The notes under the pieces: generated by a model
The model's database searches: none
What the model saw: the letters and a program-made list of their open reading frames with translations, nothing else
Told to the model about the DNA's origin: nothing
Shown here: positions 1-6,455 of the stretch, piece after piece
Numbering within the stretch: position 1 is the first letter of the stretch
Layout of the letters: each line of letters opens with the position of its first letter
Position numbers and translations under genes: made by a program
From: an uncultured Oscillospiraceae bacterium
GTDB lineage: Bacteria > Bacillota > Clostridia > Oscillospirales > Oscillospiraceae
Direction of reading: 5' to 3'
DNA: 56,883 nucleotides
Assembly (NCBI GenBank): GCA_947632005.1
Contig: CANRNU010000013.1
Span: forward strand, 1 to 56,883

Positions 1-1289
1 GTCCAGCCGTTGGGGCACACGGCGTTCAGGGAGATCTTCTCGCCGTTGTACTCGCGGATGCCGTCGCCGTCCTCATCCATGAGGCCAGCCTCGTCCAGCA
101 GGGCGTTGGCGCCGTCAATGTCGTTGCCGGTCCACTGCAGGTCGGCCACAGCGTCGTGGTCATAGAGGGCCTGCTCGCCGTCGGTGGGGTTCATCAGAGA
201 ACGGGGCACGTCGGCGAAGGAGGGGGACTGGTTGGTCATGGCATTGGCGATGATGGAGTCATAGTCCACAGCCATGGCGATGGCCTTGCGCAGGGCGGGG
301 TTCTCGGCGATGACGGGGATGTTCATGTTGTACCAGGCGGTGGGCATGGTCAGGCACACGCCGTAGGGAGCCTCTTCATAATAGGTGGAGATGGGCAGGC
401 CGTCCTCCAGCCACAGGTCCTGGATGTTGCCGATGAACTGCTGGCACACGTCCACTTCGCCCTCCTTGAGAGCGACCTCACCGGCGGGGTTGTCGGCGTA
501 GATGGTGTGGGCGATGTACTTGGGAACAGGCAGCTTGCCCCACATGGAGGCGTCCTGGCCCCAGTAGTTGTCGTCGCGGATGAACACGACCTTCTGGTCA
601 TCGTCGAAGTAGCGGGTGTAGGGGCCGGTGTAGGGCACTTCCAGCTCGCCGTCGTCGTTCAGGCCGTCGTCGTTCAGGATGGCGGTGGCGTCGCCCTCGC
701 AGGACTCATAGACCTGGTCGATCCAGTCGGCGTTGGCGATAACGCACAGCTCCAGGAAGTCAAGGATCTTCAGGGGGTTGACGGGCTGGCCCTCGTCATT
801 GAGCTTGGCGTTGATGGTCACGCTCTTGCCCTCGCCCTCGATGGAATCGATGAAGGGGCCATAGCTGGAGCCGGTGCCGTTGGCGATCTCCACGCTCACG
901 TCGAAGGTACGGATGACGTCCTCAGCGGTCACGTCGGAGCCGTCGTTCCACTTGGCAGCGTCCTTGATGGTGAAGGTCAGGGCGGTCATGTCGTCGTTCC
1001 AGGCGTAGTCGTCATTGGCCAGCAGGCCATACAGCTTGCCGTCCAGCACGTTCCACATGTAGAGCGTCTCGAACATGATCTCGCGCTGACCGGCGCCGGC
1101 GGCGATGGCCATGGCGTTGTTCTGGTTGGTACCGATGGGGTTCCAGCTGTTGACGGTGCCCCACTGCTGGCCGGCGAAGTACAGAGTCTCCTCCCGGGGC
1201 AGCACGACGTCGCCCTCAGCAGCGAACGCGGTGACCGACAGGCCGAGGACCATGATCACAGCGAGCGCCAGTGCGATGAGCTTCTTCAT
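1..1289 (-). CDS. ABC transporter substrate-binding protein, family 5 (partial, C-terminus missing)
   Basis: Reading leftwards from an ATG at 1289, an open frame of about 429 codons runs off the window edge. The N-terminus MKKLIALALAVIMVLGLS followed by VTAFA is a signal peptide with a signal-peptidase-I style end and no lipobox cysteine. The body matches the SBP_bac_5 (Dpp/Opp-like) fold: ETLY and NPIGT near the mature N-terminus, WNDGSDVTAEDV and the ALRKAIAMAVD helix. A good RBS (CAGGAGG) precedes the ATG. Established knowledge: this family binds peptides, but several members bind cello- or manno-oligosaccharides. It sits 125 bp downstream of a lacI-type gene and next to a mannosidase, so I infer an oligosaccharide importer. 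The permease genes would lie beyond base 1. Confidence 0.88.
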   Translation of the reverse strand, partial: MKKLIALALAVIMVLGLSVTAFAAEGDVVLPREETLYFAGQQWGTVNSWNPIGTNQNNAMAIAAGAGQREIMFETLYMWNVLDGKLYGLLANDDYAWNDDMTALTFTIKDAAKWNDGSDVTAEDVIRTFDVSVEIANGTGSSYGPFIDSIEGEGKSVTINAKLNDEGQPVNPLKILDFLELCVIANADWIDQVYESCEGDATAILNDDGLNDDGELEVPYTGPYTRYFDDDQKVVFIRDDNYWGQDASMWGKLPVPKYIAHTIYADNPAGEVALKEGEVDVCQQFIGNIQDLWLEDGLPISTYYEEAPYGVCLTMPTAWYNMNIPVIAENPALRKAIAMAVDYDSIIANAMTNQSPSFADVPRSLMNPTDGEQALYDHDAVADLQWTGNDIDGANALLDEAGLMDEDGDGIREYNGEKISLNAVCPNGW

Positions 1290-1324
1290 TGTGTTTCCTC
1301 CTGTAAAATAGATTTTTATTTTTT

Positions 1325-1401
1325 GGCCCGTTCCCGGGCCTGGTTCACAACTCCTCATCATGGGATAGGGACTATCCCATGACAAAGCGGGTACCCGCTT
1401 T
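1325..1401. other. Three consecutive stem-loops between lacI-type gene and SBP gene
   Basis: The 125-bp gap holds three inverted repeats back to back. 1325-1340 is GGCCCG/CGGGCC with a 4-nt loop. 1359-1381 is CATGGGATAG/CTATCCCATG with a 3-nt loop. 1384-1401 is the perfect palindrome AAAGCGGGTACCCGCTTT. None is followed by a clean T-run on the minus strand, so these may be RNA-stabilising or attenuating structures, or protein-binding sites, rather than simple terminators. No consensus promoter for the SBP gene is visible here. Confidence 0.6.
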
Positions 1402-1414
1402 CGATTTTATCCTC

Positions 1415-2425
1415 TCACGCCAGCCGCTTCACAGTCTGGCCCGGGAGCAGTTCGCCGGGGATGACCACCCTGGCGGGCAGATACGCCTTCCCCTCGCTGA
1501 CCGCTCTGGCCAATTCCTCCGCCGCCCGGACGCCCATCAGGTCCGCGTCCTGCCGCATGGTGGTGAGCCTGGGCCGGAGGAGCTGACTGAGGAAGATGCC
1601 GTCATAGCCCGCGGCGGACACATCTTCCGGCACCGCGAGGCCCATCTCCTCCAGGACCTTCAGCCCCCCGAGATAGGAGATGTCGTCCGGATAGAGGATG
1701 CAGGTGGGCCGCGATCGCAGGGCCATCAGCCGTCGCGTGGCCTCTCCTGAGGAGGGCGGGTCGTGGAACACCGCCGGCTGCACATATTCCTCCGGCACCT
1801 GCAATCCCAGGTCGGCGCAGGTCCGGTAAAAGCTCGCCACCCGGATGCGGGTGACCGCCGTGTTCTCTCCGTGGATGAAGGCGATCCGCCGGTGGCCCAT
1901 GCCGTACACATATTCCACCAGGTCCCGCACGCCCTGAACGTTGTCCGACAGCACGCATCCGCAGCCGTGAAACTCGTCGTCCACCGTCACCGTGGGGATG
2001 CCGCTCTCGATCAGTTCCCGGACCTGGGGCTGCTCGTAGATGGCGGTGATGACCGCTACGCCGTCATAATGACGGTAACGGACATGGCCGGTGTAGGTCA
2101 GTTCCTGCTCTCCCAGACGGGAGCTGATGAAGGAGATGTCGTAGCCCAGCTCCTCCGCCCGGCGCTTGAAGCCGTTGAGCATCAGGCTGAAAAACTCGTG
2201 GGCCAGGCCCGCCTGGGACGCCTCCTTGAACAGGACGCCGAAGCTGTATGTACGGGCGGTCTTCAGGGTCCGGGCGGCGGCGTTGGGGATATAGCCCATC
2301 TCCGCGGCGGCGGCCCGTATCCGCCGCACCATCTCATGGCCCACGTCCGGCGCCCCGTTGAGAGCCTTGCTCACCGTGGCCGGCGAGCAGCCGCACCGCT
2401 CCGCAATGGCTCTGATCGTGACCAC
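1415..2425 (-). CDS. LacI-family transcriptional regulator
   Basis: 336-residue repressor. The N-terminal helix-turn-helix reads TIRAIAERCGCSPATVSKAL, with the hinge helix PNAAARTLKT. It is followed by a periplasmic-binding-protein-like sensor domain (YSFGVLF..., DGVAVI, DNVQGVRDLVEY, MGHRRIAFI, ILYPDDISYLGG, TTMRQD). I chose GTG at 2425, preceded by GGGAGGAAG. An in-frame ATG at 2467 would add 14 unlike-LacI residues and lies inside the -10 hexamer of the gene's own promoter, so it is unlikely. The gene is divergent from the beta-mannosidase, whose leader carries a LacI-type palindrome. Inferred role: sugar-responsive repressor of the hemicellulose genes. Confidence 0.92.
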   Translation of the reverse strand: MVTIRAIAERCGCSPATVSKALNGAPDVGHEMVRRIRAAAAEMGYIPNAAARTLKTARTYSFGVLFKEASQAGLAHEFFSLMLNGFKRRAEELGYDISFISSRLGEQELTYTGHVRYRHYDGVAVITAIYEQPQVRELIESGIPTVTVDDEFHGCGCVLSDNVQGVRDLVEYVYGMGHRRIAFIHGENTAVTRIRVASFYRTCADLGLQVPEEYVQPAVFHDPPSSGEATRRLMALRSRPTCILYPDDISYLGGLKVLEEMGLAVPEDVSAAGYDGIFLSQLLRPRLTTMRQDADLMGVRAAEELARAVSEGKAYLPARVVIPGELLPGQTVKRLA

Positions 2426-2465
2426 AGACAGACTTCCTCCCGCACAAAAACGATTTCGTAGCCAC

Positions 2466-2495
2466 ATTATACAACCAAATTAACACGGTTGTCAA
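2466..2495 (-). promoter_or_regulatory. Promoter of the LacI-type regulator
   Basis: On the minus strand TTGACA (2490-2495) and TATAAT (2466-2471) are separated by 18 bp. The predicted transcript starts near 2459, giving a short leader before the GTG start at 2425. Confidence 0.8.
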
Positions 2496-2605
2496 TACGC
2501 TCAAAACCGTAAAAATCGAGGGGTCATTTTTGCGCATTTTGCTGATTTCCAATTTTTTGAAATCAAAAACTGGCAAATCCTCCCCCAAATCTTCGGCGGA
2601 AATTG

Positions 2606-2634
2606 TTGACATCTACCATACTTTACTTTATAGT
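2606..2634 (+). promoter_or_regulatory. Promoter of beta-mannosidase
   Basis: TTGACA (2606-2611), a 17-bp spacer and TATAGT (2629-2634) form a near-consensus sigma-A promoter. Transcription would begin near 2641, just upstream of the palindromic operator. Confidence 0.8.
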
Positions 2635-2657
2635 AAAAGTGCTGAGATCAACCATAT

Positions 2658-2671
2658 CGAAAACGTTTTCG
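2658..2671. promoter_or_regulatory. LacI-type operator overlapping the RBS
   Basis: CGAAAACGTTTTCG is a perfect 14-bp palindrome centred on CG, the classic form of a LacI/GalR-family operator. It lies downstream of the promoter at about +18 to +31 and its last base is the first base of the GGAGG ribosome binding site (2671-2675). Binding there would block early elongation. The divergent lacI-type gene is the obvious candidate partner. Confidence 0.75.
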
Positions 2672-2682
2672 GAGGAATGGAT

Positions 2683-5181
2683 ATGAAGACTGTCTCTCTC
2701 AACGGCTCCTGGACCCTGGACGTGACAGACGGCCTGTTTTCCGCCGTCCCCGCCCAGGTGCCCGGCTCGGTCTATCACGATCTTCTCACCGCCGGTCTCA
2801 TCCCCGACCCCTTTTACCGGGACAACGAGACCGAGGCGCTCCGGCTCATGGACCACGATTTTCGCTACAGCCGCACCTTTGACGCGGAGGAGGCCCTTCT
2901 GGCCTGCGACCGGGTGTATCTGCGCTGCGAGGGGCTGGACACCCTGGCGGAGATCACCGTCAACGGCCAGTGTGCCGGCCACGGGGACAACATGCACCGG
3001 ACATGGGAATTCGACGTAAAGGACCTGCTCCGCCCCGGGGAGAACCGCATCGAGGTGCTCTTTTCCTCCCCCACCCGGTTCATCAAGGAGGCATACGCCA
3101 AGGACCCGGCGGACGGCTCCTCCGACGCCATGGTGGGCTTCCCCCTTCTGCGCAAGGCCCACTGCATGTTCGGCTGGGACTGGGGTCCCCGGCTGCCGGA
3201 CGCGGGCATCTGGCGGGACATCTCCCTCATCGGCGCGGACACCGCCCGCATCCGTGACGTGCTGGTGCTCCAGCACCACGAGGCTGGGGCCGTCACCCTG
3301 GAGATACATACCCATCTGACCCGCATCACCGACGGGGAGGCAGCACCGGCGGTCACCGTCACCGCCCCGGGCGGGGAGACCTTCACCGCCACCGGCGATG
3401 TTTGCTCCATCCCCATCCCCGACCCCCAGCTCTGGTGGCCGGCGGGCCTGGGGGACCAGCCTCTCTATACTGTCCGTGTCTCCCTGAACGGCGCGGACGG
3501 GGAGCTGGACGTCTGGGAAAAACGGGTGGGCCTTCGGACCATGACCGTGAGCCGCCGGAAGGATGCCTGGGGCGAGAGCTTCAGCCACTGCGTCAACGGG
3601 GTGGATGTGTTCGCCATGGGCGCGGACTACATCCCCGAGGACAACCTCCTGCCCCGGGTGACCCCCGAGCGGACCCGCCGCCTGCTGGAGGACGCCCGGG
3701 CCGCCAACATGAACTGCATCCGGGTCTGGGGCGGCGGTCACTACCCCAGCGACGCCTTTTACGACGCCTGCGACGAGCTGGGCCTGCTGGTGTGGCAGGA
3801 CTTCATGTTCGCCTGCGCGGTCTACAACCTGACGGAGGGATTCGAGGCCAACATCACCGCGGAGTTCGTGGACAACATCCGCCGGCTCCGCTCGCACCCC
3901 TCCCTGGCCCTCTGGTGCGGCAACAACGAGATGGAGCAGTTCGTGGCCGTGGGCGAGTGGGTATCCAGCTGCCGCCAGAAAGCGGATTATATCAAGATGT
4001 ATGAGTACATCATCCCCAAGGTCCTGAAGTCAGAGGACCCCCAGGCATTTTACTGGCCGGCCAGCCCCAGCAGCGGCGGCAGCTTCGACGCCCCCCAGGA
4101 CCCGGACCGGGGCGACGTGCACTATTGGGACGTGTGGCACGGGCTGAAGCCCTTCACCGACTACCGGAACTACCTGTTCCGGTATGTGTCCGAGTTCGGC
4201 TTCCAGTCCTTCCCCTGCCTGACCACCATCGAGAGCTTCACGGAGCCCGGCGACCGGAACGTGTTCTCCTATGTGATGGAAAAGCACCAGCGAAACGCCT
4301 CCGCCAACGGGCGTATCGTGTCCTATCTGTCCCAGATGTACCTCTATCCCCACGACCTGGACGGGCTCGTCTATGCCTCCCAGCTCCTGCAGGCCCAGGC
4401 CATGCAGTACGGCGTGGAGCACTGGCGGCGGCACCGGGGCCGGTGCATGGGCGCGGTGATCTGGCAGCTCAACGACTGCTGGCCCGTGGCCAGCTGGTCC
4501 AGCATCGACTATTACGGCCGCTGGAAGGCCCTGCATTACTACGCCAGGCGGTTCTTCGCCCCGGTGCTCCTGTCCTGCCATGAGGAGGGCGTGCTGAGTC
4601 AGAACACCAATGTGAATGCCGAGCCGTTCCCGCTGAAAAAATCCGCCCGTCTGAACGTGTCCAACGAGACGATGGAGGAATTCCGGGGCACGGTCCGCTG
4701 GAGCCTGCGCCGGTCGGACGCCTCCGTCATCCTGGAGGGCTCCGAGACCGTGACCGTCCCCGCCCTGTCGGCGGAGTGGCTGCCGGAGCAGGACTTCTCC
4801 GACCAGGACACCTACGGCTGCTATTACGCCTATGAGCTGGCCAACGAGGCCGGGGAGACCGTGAGCGAGGGCACGGTACTGTTCTGCGCGCCCAAGCACT
4901 TCCCCTTTGAGGACCCCAAACTGGAGGCCCACATGGAGGGGGACGAGGTGGTGGTCACCGCCCACGCCTACGCCCGCAGCGTAGAGCTGCAGTGCGGTCC
5001 GGACACGGTGCTGGCCGACAACTTCTTCGACATGAACGCCGGCACCCGCCGGGTGAAGGTCCTCCGGGGCGCTGTCCCCGCCGCGGAAGCCGCCCCGCCC
5101 CGCCGGCTTGGGCTGTTCCGCCGGAGCGCCCCGGCTGCCGCTGTGTCCGTCCCCGTCCGGAGCGTCTATGATATCAGATAA
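2683..5181 (+). CDS. Beta-mannosidase (glycoside hydrolase family 2)
   Basis: 832 residues, cytoplasmic (no signal peptide). It would release mannose from non-reducing ends of beta-manno-oligosaccharides. The family-2 order is visible: a sugar-binding jelly roll (NGSWTLD, VPGSVYHDLL, RVYLRCEGLDTLAEITVNG, FGWDWGPRLPD), an immunoglobulin-like domain, then a TIM barrel. GNNEM places the acid/base glutamate near residue 416, and VSEFGFQSFP places the nucleophile near residue 504. RVWGGGHYPSDAFYD and WQLNDCWPVASWSSIDY are typical of mannosidases rather than galactosidases. The ATG at 2683 sits 7 nt after GGAGG; an ATG at 2677 is too close to it. A weakly conserved Arg/Pro/Ala-rich tail ends the protein. 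Confidence 0.93.
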   Translation: MKTVSLNGSWTLDVTDGLFSAVPAQVPGSVYHDLLTAGLIPDPFYRDNETEALRLMDHDFRYSRTFDAEEALLACDRVYLRCEGLDTLAEITVNGQCAGHGDNMHRTWEFDVKDLLRPGENRIEVLFSSPTRFIKEAYAKDPADGSSDAMVGFPLLRKAHCMFGWDWGPRLPDAGIWRDISLIGADTARIRDVLVLQHHEAGAVTLEIHTHLTRITDGEAAPAVTVTAPGGETFTATGDVCSIPIPDPQLWWPAGLGDQPLYTVRVSLNGADGELDVWEKRVGLRTMTVSRRKDAWGESFSHCVNGVDVFAMGADYIPEDNLLPRVTPERTRRLLEDARAANMNCIRVWGGGHYPSDAFYDACDELGLLVWQDFMFACAVYNLTEGFEANITAEFVDNIRRLRSHPSLALWCGNNEMEQFVAVGEWVSSCRQKADYIKMYEYIIPKVLKSEDPQAFYWPASPSSGGSFDAPQDPDRGDVHYWDVWHGLKPFTDYRNYLFRYVSEFGFQSFPCLTTIESFTEPGDRNVFSYVMEKHQRNASANGRIVSYLSQMYLYPHDLDGLVYASQLLQAQAMQYGVEHWRRHRGRCMGAVIWQLNDCWPVASWSSIDYYGRWKALHYYARRFFAPVLLSCHEEGVLSQNTNVNAEPFPLKKSARLNVSNETMEEFRGTVRWSLRRSDASVILEGSETVTVPALSAEWLPEQDFSDQDTYGCYYAYELANEAGETVSEGTVLFCAPKHFPFEDPKLEAHMEGDEVVVTAHAYARSVELQCGPDTVLADNFFDMNAGTRRVKVLRGAVPAAEAAPPRRLGLFRRSAPAAAVSVPVRSVYDIR

Positions 5182-5187
5182 AAAGCC

Positions 5188-5210
5188 GGGGCGGCGCCAA
5201 GCGCCGCCCC
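5188..5210. terminator. Hairpin terminator between converging genes
   Basis: A 10-bp GC-only stem GGGGCGGCGC/GCGCCGCCCC has a 3-nt loop. On the minus strand it is followed by GGC and a T5 run, so it best fits as terminator of the SGNH esterase gene. The plus strand has no T-run. Confidence 0.7.
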
Positions 5211-5226
5211 ATCCCGATATGCCGCT

Positions 5227-6327
5227 CTATATCAGCTTTTTCAGCACTTCCTCCGCCATCCGCACTCCGCCCAGGGGGCCGGGATGCAGGTGGTCCCCGC
5301 TGTCCCAGCTCATCTCCATCCGGTCCGGATGCCGGCTGTCCCGGAGCACGGCGTCAAAGTCCAGCACCCGGTCGAAGCCGGAGCCCTCCTGCTGCCGGAC
5401 CCAGCGGTTGAAAGCGGTCCTCTCCGCCTCCTGAAGGGCCCCAAAGCCCTCGCAGCCCATGCAGGGCGGCACCGTGGCCCCGTAGACGGTCAGGCCCTTT
5501 TCCCTGGCCTGCCGGGCCATATCCGCAAACGCCGCAGCCAGCATCTGAGCCGTCACCCACTCCGGGTGGCCCGGGTCGGCGATGTGGCCGAAGTCGTTGG
5601 TACCGATGGCCAGGACCACCGCCGCCGCGCCCGCTTCCTCCAGCACGTCCCGTCCGAACCGCTCCATGCCCGCCCGGCCGTACCGGGCCGTCTCCGCCGA
5701 GAGGGGGCCGTGAAGCAGCCGGTTGCCGCCGATGCCCTTGTTGACCAGGGCGAGCTCTCCGGGCCGCCGGCGCGAGAGCTCTCCGGCCAGAGGCTCGGTC
5801 CACATGCCCATCTGGGTGATGGAGTCCCCGAAGCAGACCAGCGCTCCGGCGCCGCCGCTGGCCAGGACCTCTATGGAGGCCGCCGCCGGTACCGGCGGAC
5901 CGCCCGGCATCCGCACTGTATCGAAGGACCCGCCGCCGGTAAAATCCCCGGGCACGCTGGCATGTACCTCTGCCCGCACGGTGTTGCCGGAGCCCACCGG
6001 GCTTTGAAACGCCAGCCGCAGACGCAGGCAGTCCCCCTGCCTCACCGGCGTGTCCAGCGCGTCCGCGTATATCTCCCGGCCGGGCGCGAGGCGCACCGCC
6101 TCCTCCCCGCCGAAGGATAGCCGCACCGGCTCTGCCTCCCCCACGGCCACCGAGGCCCCGGTCACGGTCATGGGCCGGCGGCCCTCCCGGTTGGACAGGC
6201 GCACCCGCAGCGCCGTGCCGTCCAGGGCGCTGCGGACGGTCAGAAGGCAGGTCCTGCCCCGCCAGCCGGGCCGCATCCCCCGGATATCGGTGTGCGCCTG
6301 GCCCCAGACGCTGACCCAATGCGACAT
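5227..6327 (-). CDS. SGNH/GDSL-family esterase, probable carbohydrate acetylesterase
   Basis: 366 residues, no signal peptide. Residues 1-155 form a beta-rich N-terminal domain (VRLSNREG, RLRLAFQSPVG). The SGNH hydrolase follows with block I CFGDSIT (Ser169), GIGGNR (block II Gly), GTND (242-245, Asn in block III) and DHLH (Asp345-His348 of block V). A beta-rich domain before an SGNH domain is seen in xylan- and pectin-acting acetylesterases. Its place between a mannosidase and a GH3/GH51 pair supports deacetylation of hemicellulose oligosaccharides, which is inference. ATG 6327 is 7 nt from an AGGGGG RBS; ATG 6333 is also in frame but directly abuts it. Confidence 0.85.
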   Translation of the reverse strand: MSHWVSVWGQAHTDIRGMRPGWRGRTCLLTVRSALDGTALRVRLSNREGRRPMTVTGASVAVGEAEPVRLSFGGEEAVRLAPGREIYADALDTPVRQGDCLRLRLAFQSPVGSGNTVRAEVHASVPGDFTGGGSFDTVRMPGGPPVPAAASIEVLASGGAGALVCFGDSITQMGMWTEPLAGELSRRRPGELALVNKGIGGNRLLHGPLSAETARYGRAGMERFGRDVLEEAGAAAVVLAIGTNDFGHIADPGHPEWVTAQMLAAAFADMARQAREKGLTVYGATVPPCMGCEGFGALQEAERTAFNRWVRQQEGSGFDRVLDFDAVLRDSRHPDRMEMSWDSGDHLHPGPLGGVRMAEEVLKKLI

Positions 6328-6364
6328 ATCCATTCCCCCTGATATTTCTTTCAGCGACCATTAT

Positions 6365-6387
6365 GCGCAACGCCCACGGCGTTTCGC
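6365..6387. other. Inverted repeat in the SGNH esterase leader
   Basis: GCGCAACGCC (6365-6374), CAC, GGCGTTTCGC (6378-6387) pair with one mismatch. The repeat lies between the SGNH promoter and its start codon, so it could be an operator or a leader hairpin. Confidence 0.5.
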
Positions 6388-6399
6388 CATCAGATAATC

Positions 6400-6428
6400 A
6401 TTATACATTTCCATTCCTGAAATGGCAA
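6400..6428 (-). promoter_or_regulatory. Promoter of SGNH esterase with internal inverted repeat
   Basis: On the minus strand TTGCCA (6423-6428), 17 bp, TATAAT (6400-6405). The spacer holds an inverted repeat CATTTC-N7-GAAATG (6406-6424), a plausible operator in the region shared with the divergent GH3 gene. Confidence 0.65.
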
Positions 6429-6455
6429 ATATGCGTACATACAAGGAGGTCCCCC

